A stretch of DNA of 64,000 bases from UBA11524 sp963590165. Its GTDB lineage: Bacteria; Bacillota; Clostridia; Christensenellales; Aristaeellaceae. Below are positions 56,915-64,000 of the stretch, piece after piece. Location: NCBI GenBank assembly GCA_963590165.1, contig CAVANO010000002.1:1-64000 (forward strand), read 5' to 3'. Both the position numbers and the translations under genes were made by a program. Each line of letters starts with the position of its first letter. The first letter of the stretch is position 1. The notes beneath the pieces were generated by a model. That model made no database searches and was not told the DNA's origin. It saw only the letters and a program-made list of their open reading frames with translations.

Positions 56915-59518
56915 ATGGCGAAGGAATATCCGATCGTAGACAGCGTGGAAAGCTTCGAGGCGGCACTTGCCCGTGTACGCGCGGCGCAGAAAATCTACGC
57001 AACCTATACGCAGGAGCAGGTCGACCATATTTTCAAGGCAGCCGCGCTCGCTGCAAATAACATGCGCATTCCGCTGGCGAAGATGGCGGTTGAGGAGACC
57101 GGCATGGGCGTCGTGGAAGACAAGGTGATCAAGAATCACTACGCTGCAGAATATATCTATAATGCTTATAAGGACACGCAGACCGTCGGCGTGCTGGAGC
57201 GCAACGAGGCGTACGGCATGATGAAGGTTGCCGAACCGATCGGCGTTGTCGCGGCGGTTATCCCGACGACGAACCCCACCTCCACCGCAATTTTCAAGAC
57301 GCTGATCTGCCTGAAGACCCGCAACGGCATCATCATTTCTCCGCATCCCCGTGCGAAGAAGTCCACGATCGCCGCCGCGAAGGTCGTGTTGGAAGCTGCT
57401 GTGGCAGCCGGCGCGCCGGAAGACATCATCTCCTGGATTGACATCCCGTCCCTGGAACTGACGAACATGGCAATGAAGGAAGCCGACATCATCCTCGCGA
57501 CCGGCGGTCCGGGCATGGTCAAGGCTGCATATTCCTCCGGCAAGCCCGCGCTGGGTGTCGGCGCCGGCAACACGCCCGCCATCATCGATGATTCCGCGGA
57601 CGTGCGCGTGGCAGTCAACTCCATCATCCACTCCAAGACGTTCGACAACGGCATGATCTGCGCATCTGAGCAGTCCACCATTGTGCTGGACGGCATCTAC
57701 GATGCAGTCAAGGCAGAATTCATCAACCGCGGCGCGTACTTCCTCGAAGGTGAGGAGCTGGACAAGGTTCGCAAGACCATCATTATCAACGGCGCACTGA
57801 ATGCCAAGATCGTCGGTCAGAAGGCGTACACCATTGCCAAGCTCTCCGGCGTTGATGTGCCCGAAACCACCAAGGTCCTCATCGGCGAGGTTGAGTCTGT
57901 CGACCTGTCCGAGGAATTTGCGCACGAGAAGCTGTCTCCTGTTCTGGCAATGTACCGCGCCAAGGACATTGACGACGCGTTCGACAAGGCAGAGCACCTC
58001 ATCGCGGACGGCGGCTACGGCCATACGTCCTCCATCTACCTGAATGCCGTCACCAAGAAGGATCTGATTGACCGCTTCGCCGCGCGCATGAAGACCTGCC
58101 GTATTCTGGTCAACACGCCTTCCTCTCAGGGCGGTATCGGCGACCTGTACAACTTCATGCTCCGTCCTTCCCTGACGCTGGGCTGCGGCTCCTGGGGCGG
58201 CAACTCCGTCTCCGAGAACGTGGGCGTCAAGCACCTGCTCAACGTCAAGACTGTCGCGATTCGGAGGGAGAATATGCTGTGGTTCCGCGCACCTGAAAAG
58301 GTCTACATGAAGAAGGGCTGCCTGCCGGTCGCCCTGAACGAGCTCAAGACCGTCATGGGCAAGAAGCGCTGCTTCATCGTCACCGACGCGTTCCTGTTCA
58401 AATCCGGCTTCACGAAGGCCATCACCGATAAGCTCGACGAAATGGGCATCGTCCACACCACGTTCTACGATGTCGCGCCCGACCCGTCCCTTGCCTGCGC
58501 GAAGGAAGGCGCCAAGGCCATGACTTCCTTCCAGCCGGACTGCATCATCGCCATCGGCGGCGGTTCCGCAATGGATGCCGGCAAGATCATGTGGGTCATG
58601 TACGAACATCCTGAGGTCGACTTCCTCGACATGGCCATGCGCTTCATGGATATCCGCAAGCGTGTGTACACCTTCCCGAAGATGGGTGAAAAGGCATACT
58701 TCATCGCGGTTCCGACCTCCGCCGGCACAGGCTCCGAAGTCACGCCGTTCGCCGTCATCACCGACCAGGACTCCGGCGTCAAATATCCGCTGGCCGACTA
58801 CGAGCTGCTGCCCAAGATGGCCATCGTTGATGCAGACATGATGATGTCCGCGCCGAAGGGGCTGACGTCCGCCTCCGGTATCGATGCGCTGACCCACGCG
58901 CTGGAAGCCTATGCCTCCATGATGGCGACCGACTTCACTGACGGTCTCGCCAAGCAGGCGGCACAGCTGATTTTTGAATATCTCCCGGCATGCTATGACA
59001 ACGGCCAGAATGAGCCTGTCGCCCGCGAAAAGATGGGCAACGCCGCCACGATGGCCGGTATGGCGTTCGCAAATGCCTTCCTGGGTGTTTGCCACTCCAT
59101 GGCGCATAAGCTTGGCGCGTTCCATCACCTGCCGCACGGCATTGCCAACGCGCTGCTGATTGAGCTGGTCATCCGCTACAACAGCGCCGAGGTTCCTGCG
59201 AAGATGGGCACCTTCCCGCAGTACGCCTATCCGCACACGAAGCGCCGTTATGCCGAATTCGGCGAATACCTGGGCTTCAAGGGTGCGAATGACGACGAGA
59301 CCGTTGAGAACCTCATCCGCAACATCCATGCCCTGAAGGAGCGTGTCGGTATCAAGAATACCATCCGCGACTACGGCGTGGACGAGGAGAAGTTCCTCGC
59401 AACGCTCGATGAAATGTCCGAGCAGGCGTTCGATGACCAGTGCACCGCCGCGAACCCCCGTTATCCGCTCATCAGCGAAATCAAGGAAATGTATCTCAAG
59501 GCGTATTACGGCGAGTAA
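56915..59518 (+). CDS. adhE: bifunctional acetaldehyde-CoA/alcohol dehydrogenase AdhE
   Basis: Protein of 867 residues, the normal size. The N-terminal CoA-acylating aldehyde dehydrogenase half (~1-440) has FDNGMICASEQSTIV with the catalytic Cys, and LGVGAGNTPAIID. The C-terminal iron-dependent alcohol dehydrogenase half (~450-867) has AIGGGSAMDAGKIMW and the metal-binding VCHSMAHKLGAFHHLPHG. It turns acetyl-CoA into ethanol through acetaldehyde using two NADH, and forms long spirosomes in other bacteria. The start at 56915 follows AAGGAGAG; the longer frame is leader. With nifJ it supports ethanol-producing fermentation. Confidence 0.97.
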   Translation: MAKEYPIVDSVESFEAALARVRAAQKIYATYTQEQVDHIFKAAALAANNMRIPLAKMAVEETGMGVVEDKVIKNHYAAEYIYNAYKDTQTVGVLERNEAYGMMKVAEPIGVVAAVIPTTNPTSTAIFKTLICLKTRNGIIISPHPRAKKSTIAAAKVVLEAAVAAGAPEDIISWIDIPSLELTNMAMKEADIILATGGPGMVKAAYSSGKPALGVGAGNTPAIIDDSADVRVAVNSIIHSKTFDNGMICASEQSTIVLDGIYDAVKAEFINRGAYFLEGEELDKVRKTIIINGALNAKIVGQKAYTIAKLSGVDVPETTKVLIGEVESVDLSEEFAHEKLSPVLAMYRAKDIDDAFDKAEHLIADGGYGHTSSIYLNAVTKKDLIDRFAARMKTCRILVNTPSSQGGIGDLYNFMLRPSLTLGCGSWGGNSVSENVGVKHLLNVKTVAIRRENMLWFRAPEKVYMKKGCLPVALNELKTVMGKKRCFIVTDAFLFKSGFTKAITDKLDEMGIVHTTFYDVAPDPSLACAKEGAKAMTSFQPDCIIAIGGGSAMDAGKIMWVMYEHPEVDFLDMAMRFMDIRKRVYTFPKMGEKAYFIAVPTSAGTGSEVTPFAVITDQDSGVKYPLADYELLPKMAIVDADMMMSAPKGLTSASGIDALTHALEAYASMMATDFTDGLAKQAAQLIFEYLPACYDNGQNEPVAREKMGNAATMAGMAFANAFLGVCHSMAHKLGAFHHLPHGIANALLIELVIRYNSAEVPAKMGTFPQYAYPHTKRRYAEFGEYLGFKGANDDETVENLIRNIHALKERVGIKNTIRDYGVDEEKFLATLDEMSEQAFDDQCTAANPRYPLISEIKEMYLKAYYGE

Positions 59519-59526
59519 TCCGAATC

Positions 59527-59566
59527 ACCCCGGCTTGGCAGATGTGCTTCTGCCGGGTCGGGGTTT
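59527..59566 (+). terminator. terminator after adhE
   Basis: ACCCCGGC and GGCAG pair with CTGCC and GGGTCGGGGT around ATGTGCTT, followed by TTCC. The T tract is short. Confidence 0.6.
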
Positions 59567-59722
59567 CCTGTTCTGGCGCGAAAATATTTTCGGTTGTCAG
59601 CAGGAATGTCATTTCTGGATGTAGAATAGATAAAATAAGACATTCGCAAAGAATGCAGTTGTCGATTTTTTCAGCGAAACGCGGGCTTGTTTGTCCCGTT
59701 TGAATACGCAAGGAGGTTCACT

Positions 59723-60472
59723 ATGGATTTCAGCAATGTGATTGCCGTTCGTGACAATAAGAAGATTTATCGTGACGGCGACAAGGCGATCAAAGTATTT
59801 TCCGAAAGCTACAGCAAGGCGGACATCCTCAACGAGGCGCTGAACACCGCACGCGTCGAGGAAACCGGTCTGCCGATTCCCAAGCTTCTGGCGGTCAACA
59901 CCGTTGACGGTCAGTGGGCAATCACCACCGAATTTATTGAGGGCAAGACGCTCGCGACCATCATGGCAGAGCAGCCCGAACGTGAGGATGAGCTGCTCAA
60001 TCTGTTCGTTGACATTCAGATGGACGTGCTGGCGCATACCTGCCCGATGCTCAACAACCTGACCGAAAAGATGCAGCGCAAGATTTCCGCGACGACGCTT
60101 GATGCCACGACCCGCTATGAGCTGCATACCCGTCTGGCTGCGATGCGCGTCCACCACAAAGTCTGCCACGGCGACTTCAACCCATCCAACATCATCATCA
60201 CGCCCGAAGGCAAATGGTATCTGCTGGACTGGTCGCATGCGACGCAGGGCAACGCCTCCGCTGACGTGGCGCGCACGTACCTGCTGTTCGTGCTGGACGG
60301 CAAGCAGGAGCTGGCGGAAAAGTATATCAACCTCTTCTGCAAGAAGAGCGACACCGCCAAGCAGTATGTCCAGAAGTGGATTCCGATTGTCGCCGCAAGC
60401 CAGTCCGTTAAGGGCAAGCCGGAAGAGCGCGAACTGCTGACCCACTGGGCAAGCGTCTGCGAATACGAGTGA
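59723..60472 (+). CDS. aminoglycoside/choline-kinase-like phosphotransferase
   Basis: Protein of 249 residues with a protein-kinase-like fold. A nucleotide-binding N-lobe (KKIYRDGDKAIKVFSESYSKA, with K near the phosphate site) comes first, then the hinge VNTVDGQWAITTEFIEGKTL. The catalytic loop is VCHGDFNPSNIII (H-x-D-x5-N) and the metal Asp lies in YLLDWSHATQG. Such APH-family proteins in anaerobes form a large paralogous group with mostly unknown small-molecule substrates; antibiotic resistance should not be assumed. AAGGAGG lies eight bases before the ATG at 59723. A strong hairpin terminator follows. Confidence 0.87.
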   Translation: MDFSNVIAVRDNKKIYRDGDKAIKVFSESYSKADILNEALNTARVEETGLPIPKLLAVNTVDGQWAITTEFIEGKTLATIMAEQPEREDELLNLFVDIQMDVLAHTCPMLNNLTEKMQRKISATTLDATTRYELHTRLAAMRVHHKVCHGDFNPSNIIITPEGKWYLLDWSHATQGNASADVARTYLLFVLDGKQELAEKYINLFCKKSDTAKQYVQKWIPIVAASQSVKGKPEERELLTHWASVCEYE

Positions 60473-60524
60473 TTCATCACGCTTTCGTCAAAGCGTCAAA
60501 TTGCTTTGACGGCACACAAAAACA

Positions 60525-60559
60525 GGGAGGCTGCCATCAAGCAGCCTCCCCTTATTTTT
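60525..60559. terminator. strong terminator between convergent genes
   Basis: GGGAGGCTGC and GCAGCCTCCC are perfect complements around CATCAA, followed by CTTATTTTT. A second hairpin (CGTCAAAGC/GCTTTGACG, ~60487-60512) precedes it. Confidence 0.9.
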
Positions 60560-60567
60560 GCCTTTGA

Positions 60568-61125
60568 TTACGGTTCATTGTCCTCTTCGTACTCAACGCC
60601 ATCGCTGTAGATAACGAGCTGCGGCTTATTTTCCTCGGGCGGAAAATGGCGCCAGCACTCCTCGCCGCCGGACGTATCCACCAGCACGCTCAGCACCGCG
60701 CCGTTATCGAAGCACATCGTGACATCGCCGATGGAATCCACCATCACCGTGCACACGCGGTATGCGCTGGCAAGCAGCAGCGCGTTCATTTCGGCAATGC
60801 GGTCATCGAGGCGGTTCGCGCCTTCATCGTCGCAGCGGTAGTCCTCGGGGATAAAGTCCTCCTCATATCCCTGTGCCTGCCATAGCTGCCACATTTTCTC
60901 CGAGGGCTGAAAATAATCGCTGTGCGCAAAGACCATGCGACCGTCCTGAACGAAACGATAATAGCACTGAAGCCGCAAAACATGCTCTCGGCTTTCCTGC
61001 CCGAGCCCGGCGGGCTCCGCGAAGGTCAGAAGCAGCATCTCGTTTGTCCGGTTCATTTCGGACAGCGTGCAGCCGACAAGGGTATTGAGCGTTTCCTGAA
61101 CCAGAAGCATGTCCGTATTGTTCAT
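60568..61125 (-). CDS. uncharacterised acidic protein, 185 residues
   Basis: I do not recognise the family. The start is taken at 61125 (MNNTDMLLVQETLNTLVGC), four bases after GGAAGGAT. The product is soluble, without signal or TM segments. It contains VLRLQCYYRFVQDGRMVFAH, an acidic middle (FIPEDYRCDDEGANRLDD) and an acidic end (YSDGVEYEEDNEP). TMCFDNGAVLSVLVD followed by GGEECWRHFPPE recalls small clostridial hypothetical proteins of similar size. It is 30 bases downstream of thrC and may be co-transcribed. Function unknown. Confidence 0.75.
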   Translation of the reverse strand: MNNTDMLLVQETLNTLVGCTLSEMNRTNEMLLLTFAEPAGLGQESREHVLRLQCYYRFVQDGRMVFAHSDYFQPSEKMWQLWQAQGYEEDFIPEDYRCDDEGANRLDDRIAEMNALLLASAYRVCTVMVDSIGDVTMCFDNGAVLSVLVDTSGGEECWRHFPPEENKPQLVIYSDGVEYEEDNEP

Positions 61126-61155
61126 GTTGATCCTTCCTGATTGCAAACCTGATTG

Positions 61156-62652
61156 TCACGCGCCAAAGGCGGACAGCACCGCCTGTGCCATGGCATCCTT
61201 CTCGCAATGCGCCGTATGACGGATCGGCAGCGTCCGCAGTGCACTGACCTGCTCAGGCACCGGCAGACCGGATACTGCGGACAGGCGCTCGGAGCACGCA
61301 AATGCATCGAGTCCCTTGACCTCGTCCCGACCGGCAACGGATGCAAGAACATCTGCAGCAAACTTGTACGGGCTTGCCGTCGACACGATGACCGTCTGCG
61401 TCATGTCACCCGTCTTTTCGCGGTACTGACGGAGCACGCGGCTTGCCACTGCCGTATGCGTATCCATCAGATAATGATCCTGATGGAAGATGCGAGCGAT
61501 TTCATCCGCACCCTCGCTGTCATCCGCGTAGCCGGCGGCGAACACGCTCAGCAGCCAGTCGAGCCGCTGTTCGCCGATGGCGTAGCTGTGGGATTCCTTG
61601 AGCTGTTCCATCCAGCGCCTGATGAGTGCTCCGTCGCGATCAGCGCATTCAAACAGCAGACGTTCGAGGTTCGAGGAAATCAGGATGTCCATCGAGGGCG
61701 ATGTCGTCTTGTAGAACTGGCGGCGCGTGTCGTAGACACCGTTCGTGAAGAAGTCCGTCAGCACGTTGTTGCGGTTCGAAGCGCAGATGAGCCGTCCGAC
61801 CGGCAGACCCATGCAGCGCGCATAATAGCCGGCAAGAATGTTGCCGAAATTGCCCGTCGGCACGACAAAGTTAACCGAATCGCCCAGCGCAATCGCGCCG
61901 CTTGCAAGCAGCTCGGCGTAGGCGGAGAAGTAATACACAATCTGCGGCACGAGACGGCCGAAGTTGATGGAATTGGCGGAGGACAGCACCTTGCCGCGCT
62001 CAGCAACCTGCTGATGGAATTTCTCCGAGGCAAACAGCGCCTTCACGCCGGACTGCGCATCATCGAAATTGCCGTTAATCGCAATGACATGCGTGTTGCT
62101 GCCGCCGGTGGTGGTCATCTGCAGCTTCTGGACATCGCTGACGCCGTCCGTGGGATAGAAGACGGTGCAGGATGTGCCGGGAACATCCTTGAAGCCTTCC
62201 AGCGCTGCCTTGCCGGTGTCGCCGCTCGTCGCGACGAGAATGGCAATCTCATGATGCTCACCGTTCTTGCGGGCGGAGAGCGTTGTCAGATGCGGCAGAA
62301 GCTGCAGCGCCATGTCCTTGAACGCCAGCGTCGGACCGTGGAACAGCTCCAGCACATGCGTCGTGTCGTTGAGCTTCTTCACCGGCGCGATGGCAGGCGT
62401 ATCGAACTTGGGCGTGGAATACGCCTCGGCAATCGCCTGTTCCAGCTCGGCAGACGTGAAGTCATCGAGGAAGCCGCGCAGGATGGTCAGCGCACGGGCG
62501 CGGTAATCCATCTGTGCGAGCGATGCAATGTCCGCCGGCTTCATCTGCGGAAAGACCGTCGGCACATACAGGCCGCCGTCAGGGGCAAGACCGCGAAGAA
62601 TGGCTTGGGATGCTGTGACGCAGGCACCGCCGCGGGTGGAAATGAATGACAT
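61156..62652 (-). CDS. thrC: threonine synthase
   Basis: PLP enzyme of 498 residues, of the long (fungal/E. coli-type) threonine synthase group. It converts O-phosphohomoserine to threonine and phosphate. SFISTRGGACVTASQAILRGLAPDGGLYVP is the family opening. LFHGPTLAFKDMALQLL carries the PLP Lys, ATSGDTGKAALEGF is the phosphate-binding stretch, and VPTGNFGNILAGYYA follows. I start at ATG 62652, ten bases after AGGAG; the GTG three codons earlier is too close. No other threonine-pathway gene is nearby. I see no riboswitch or leader-peptide attenuator in the short upstream gap. Confidence 0.95.
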   Translation of the reverse strand: MSFISTRGGACVTASQAILRGLAPDGGLYVPTVFPQMKPADIASLAQMDYRARALTILRGFLDDFTSAELEQAIAEAYSTPKFDTPAIAPVKKLNDTTHVLELFHGPTLAFKDMALQLLPHLTTLSARKNGEHHEIAILVATSGDTGKAALEGFKDVPGTSCTVFYPTDGVSDVQKLQMTTTGGSNTHVIAINGNFDDAQSGVKALFASEKFHQQVAERGKVLSSANSINFGRLVPQIVYYFSAYAELLASGAIALGDSVNFVVPTGNFGNILAGYYARCMGLPVGRLICASNRNNVLTDFFTNGVYDTRRQFYKTTSPSMDILISSNLERLLFECADRDGALIRRWMEQLKESHSYAIGEQRLDWLLSVFAAGYADDSEGADEIARIFHQDHYLMDTHTAVASRVLRQYREKTGDMTQTVIVSTASPYKFAADVLASVAGRDEVKGLDAFACSERLSAVSGLPVPEQVSALRTLPIRHTAHCEKDAMAQAVLSAFGA

Positions 62653-62719
62653 AAGGTTCACGCTCCTATCCGCGGGTCATGCCCGCTTTAAATCGTTAAA
62701 CTGCCATGAATGAAAGAAA

Positions 62720-62751
62720 GGGGACGGCGGCATATGATCGTCCGCCGCCCC
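62720..62751 (-). terminator. terminator after the P-loop gene
   Basis: On the minus strand GGGGCGGCGG and CCGCCGTCCCC pair around a loop, followed by TTTCTTTC. The weak T tract means termination may be partial, with read-through into thrC. Confidence 0.6.
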
Positions 62752-62776
62752 TCGGGCTGCTGTAGACAGCGTGGAG

Positions 62777-63187
62777 TTAGATGATGTAGCCCTTGCAGAA
62801 GTCCGGCAGATCCTCAGGATCGGCGCTGACAGAGAGCACGAAGGTTACATCATGCTTTGCCGCGTACTTTGCGAGGCTGTCGAAGAACCACTTCGAGTCG
62901 GCAAGGTCGATCTTGATGAGCTTCAGGAACGCGTCGATGAAGACGGTCTTGATGTCATAGTTGCTTGCGAGCATGCCGCCGAGGAAGCCCAGGAACATTT
63001 CCGCACCGGAAACGCTGTACTCTTCGACATTCACAAAACGCACCGCGCGATCGACTTCATACATGTAGCTGTCGTTCTTGTCAAGGAAAACGACATTGCC
63101 GGCGCTGGTCTTGGCGGTATTGTTGGTCATATCGATCAGCCGCTTGGTCTTACCGGTGCCCTTCTTGCCTGCGATGATCTGAATCAT
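62777..63187 (-). CDS. small P-loop NTPase-like protein, 136 residues
   Basis: The N-terminus is a Walker A motif (IIAGKKGTGKTKRLIDM). A possible Walker B is TVFIDAFLKL, preceded by a hydrophobic strand, and a late strand reads VTFVLSVSADPEDLP. It is much shorter than typical ATPases and has no recognisable partner domain; the fold resembles a minimal RecA/ATPase core. It appears conserved as a clostridial small protein, but I cannot name a role. AAGGAGG lies before the ATG. Its promoter contains a palindrome suggesting regulation. It is located between rplM and thrC. Confidence 0.8.
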   Translation of the reverse strand: MIQIIAGKKGTGKTKRLIDMTNNTAKTSAGNVVFLDKNDSYMYEVDRAVRFVNVEEYSVSGAEMFLGFLGGMLASNYDIKTVFIDAFLKLIKIDLADSKWFFDSLAKYAAKHDVTFVLSVSADPEDLPDFCKGYII

Positions 63188-63225
63188 GGGAAACGCCTCC
63201 TTGTGAATAAGTGTTTCGTAAAAGT

Positions 63226-63254
63226 ATTATAACCCATTTTGGGTCAATATGCAA
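63226..63254 (-). promoter_or_regulatory. promoter of the P-loop gene with palindrome
   Basis: Minus strand: TTGCAT (63249-63254, weak), 17 bases, TATAAT (63226-63231). The spacer holds CCCAAAATGGG, a CCCA/TGGG palindrome adjoining the -10 box. Confidence 0.6.
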
Positions 63255-63368
63255 TCCTTCTAACGAATTTCCTTCATGATTTACAACGATCGGCGACAAA
63301 AGCGCATTATGCTCTGTCTACCGCATGCCGATTTGCAGTAAAATCCGCGAATTCAGCGTATTTTCTGC

Positions 63369-63397
63369 TTGACAAAGCGTTCTTTCTATAGTAAAAT
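63369..63397 (+). promoter_or_regulatory. sigma-A promoter of rplM-rpsI
   Basis: TTGACA (63369-63374), 17 bases, TAAAAT (63392-63397). It is ~120 bases before the rplM start. Confidence 0.78.
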
Positions 63398-63403
63398 AGC
63401 ATT

Positions 63404-63512
63404 TGGCATCAATAGCTCCGCTTGCCCCGGAACCTATTGAAACACCCGCGGAGGACATGCGACCATCATGCCGTACCGCACCAACATAGAGACCTACACT
63501 TAGGGAGGAAAT
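63404..63512 (+). ncRNA. probable L13 leader RNA
   Basis: A ~110-base leader lies between the promoter and rplM. Its end, CCAACATAGAGACCTACACT before the ribosome site, resembles what I remember of Firmicute L13 leaders. In that class L13 is thought to bind its own mRNA and reduce translation. Identified by position and partial resemblance only. Confidence 0.45.
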
Positions 63513-63516
63513 ACCT

Positions 63517-63948
63517 TTGAAGACGTTCATGCCGAAAGCGGCTGACATTACCCGTCAGTGGTATGTTGTCGATGCCGAGGGTCAGGTGTTTGGCCGTGTG
63601 GCCAGCCAGGTCGCGAACATCCTTCGCGGCAAGAATAAGCCGATTTACACCCCCAACGTGGATACCGGCGATTATGTCATTATCATCAATGCGGATAAAA
63701 TCGTGATGACCGGCAAGAAGCTGGATCAGAAGGTTTATTATCATCACAGCAACTATATCGGCGGTCTGAAGGAAACGAAGTACCGCAAGCTGCTGGCTGA
63801 GAAGCCCGAATTTGCAATCCGCCATGCTGTCGTGGGCATGCTGCCCAAGGGACCTCTGGGCCGTCAGATGGCCAAGAAGCTCAAGGTGTACGCTGGTCCG
63901 AATCATGACCATGCGGCGCAGAAGCCCGTGAAGTACGACCTCGTGTAA
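63517..63948 (+). CDS. rplM: 50S ribosomal protein L13
   Basis: Ribosomal protein of 143 residues. MKTFMPKAADITRQWYVVDA, FGRVASQVANILRGKNKPIY and AVVGMLPKGPLGRQMAKKLKVYAG are classic L13. It binds 23S rRNA and acts early in large-subunit assembly. Translation starts at TTG (63517), eight bases after AGGGAGG; no nearby ATG fits. It is followed 20 bases later by rpsI, the usual rplM-rpsI operon. The leader may mediate autoregulation. Confidence 0.98.
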   Translation: MKTFMPKAADITRQWYVVDAEGQVFGRVASQVANILRGKNKPIYTPNVDTGDYVIIINADKIVMTGKKLDQKVYYHHSNYIGGLKETKYRKLLAEKPEFAIRHAVVGMLPKGPLGRQMAKKLKVYAGPNHDHAAQKPVKYDLV

Positions 63949-63968
63949 GGCGGAAAGGAGAATAACAA

Positions 63969-64000
63969 ATGGCTAAGGTTGATTACAGCGCAGTTGGCCG
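63969..64000 (+). CDS. rpsI: 30S ribosomal protein S9, 5' end only
   Basis: The first ten complete codons read MAKVDYSAVG, after AAAGGAG, directly downstream of rplM. This is the expected partner gene; the window ends here, so the rest is not seen. Confidence 0.88.
   Translation, partial: MAKVDYSAVG

Larger units (their letters stand above)
63188..63516. other. gap between the P-loop gene and rplM
   Basis: No gene in these 329 bases. The left part holds the minus-strand promoter of the P-loop gene. The middle ~110 bases show nothing notable. The right part holds the rplM promoter and a structured leader. Confidence 0.7.

Noticed and set aside
56897..59329. 810-codon minus-strand frame over adhE
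   Set aside because: Antisense to an unmistakable AdhE; no ribosome site or domain.
59723..60472. Aminoglycoside resistance gene
   Set aside because: The fold and HGDxxxxN loop are shared by many small-molecule kinases, and nothing in sequence or context points to antibiotics.
62653..62776. Threonine-type attenuator or riboswitch before thrC
   Set aside because: The short gap holds only the terminator of the upstream gene. No Thr-rich leader frame or known riboswitch pattern is visible.

Overview
The window is a GC-rich stretch of a bacterial chromosome. Its gene content fits a gut-type anaerobic Clostridia (Bacillota): pyruvate:ferredoxin oxidoreductase, bifunctional AdhE, an LplABC-type sugar importer, a GH26 mannanase, YitT, DegV, HflX, and ribosomal L13/S9. 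The order cannot be fixed from sequence alone. No rRNA, CRISPR array, prophage or intact transposase is visible.

Layout. 0.4-6.2 kb (minus): a pstC-pstA-pstB-phoU-phoB-phoR phosphate operon without pstS. It has TGTAAA (PHO-box-like) repeats upstream, and an 11-copy 14-bp repeat sits next to an internal phoU promoter. 6.4-8.9 kb: tRNA-Leu, rpiB and a zinc-type ABC ATPase/permease pair. 8.9-9.85 kb: gene-free hairpin repeats ending in seven 101-bp tandem units. 9.9-15.4 kb (plus): an unknown protein, asnA, an AI-2E family permease, a secreted metallo-beta-lactamase-fold protein and a YjjG-type nucleotidase. 15.4-19.0 kb (minus): a LOG-HAD-P-type ATPase operon, then a plus-strand GGDEF protein. 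20.4-27.2 kb (minus): an LplABC-like importer with an unusually long LplB, and a large secreted repeat protein with an excellent promoter and two LacI-type operators. 27.6-32.2 kb: nifJ, divergent from a GH26 gene. 32.5-37.9 kb: a peptidoglycan-binding protein, a sugar nucleotidyltransferase, tRNA-Leu, a marR-MATE operon and DegV. 38.1-41.8 kb (minus): UPF0104, an HflX with an N-terminal JAMM-like domain, and YitT. 42.0-47.4 kb (minus): an amidohydrolase stub, a secreted multidomain thioredoxin-like protein, CapA with a newly noticed 41-aa membrane protein, and a CorC/HlyC-type protein. 47.6-48.7 kb (plus): a MerR/AdhR-type promoter driving a RibD-like reductase and a frameshifted carboxymuconolactone decarboxylase.

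48.8-56.0 kb (minus) is the main accessory region, a restriction-modification-like cassette. It encodes two tandem N6-adenine methyltransferase-type proteins (one lacking a visible NPPY motif, the other frameshifted at an A7 run), a GIY-YIG/SF2-helicase protein and a GmrSD/DUF262 protein. The methyltransferase C-terminal region is strikingly AT-rich. 56.2-64 kb returns to core genes: tRNA-Ala, two tRNA-Ser, adhE, a phosphotransferase, thrC, a small P-loop protein, and rplM-rpsI (rpsI is cut by the window edge).

A second theme is the density of small structured repeats: a GGACGAAGTCC hairpin core at six loci, paired triple-hairpin elements, a MITE-like family with AAGGCAACACCGCAC ends, and tandem arrays of 9, 14 and 101 bp. 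Functions are inferred from recognisable motifs in translated sequence; no database search was run.
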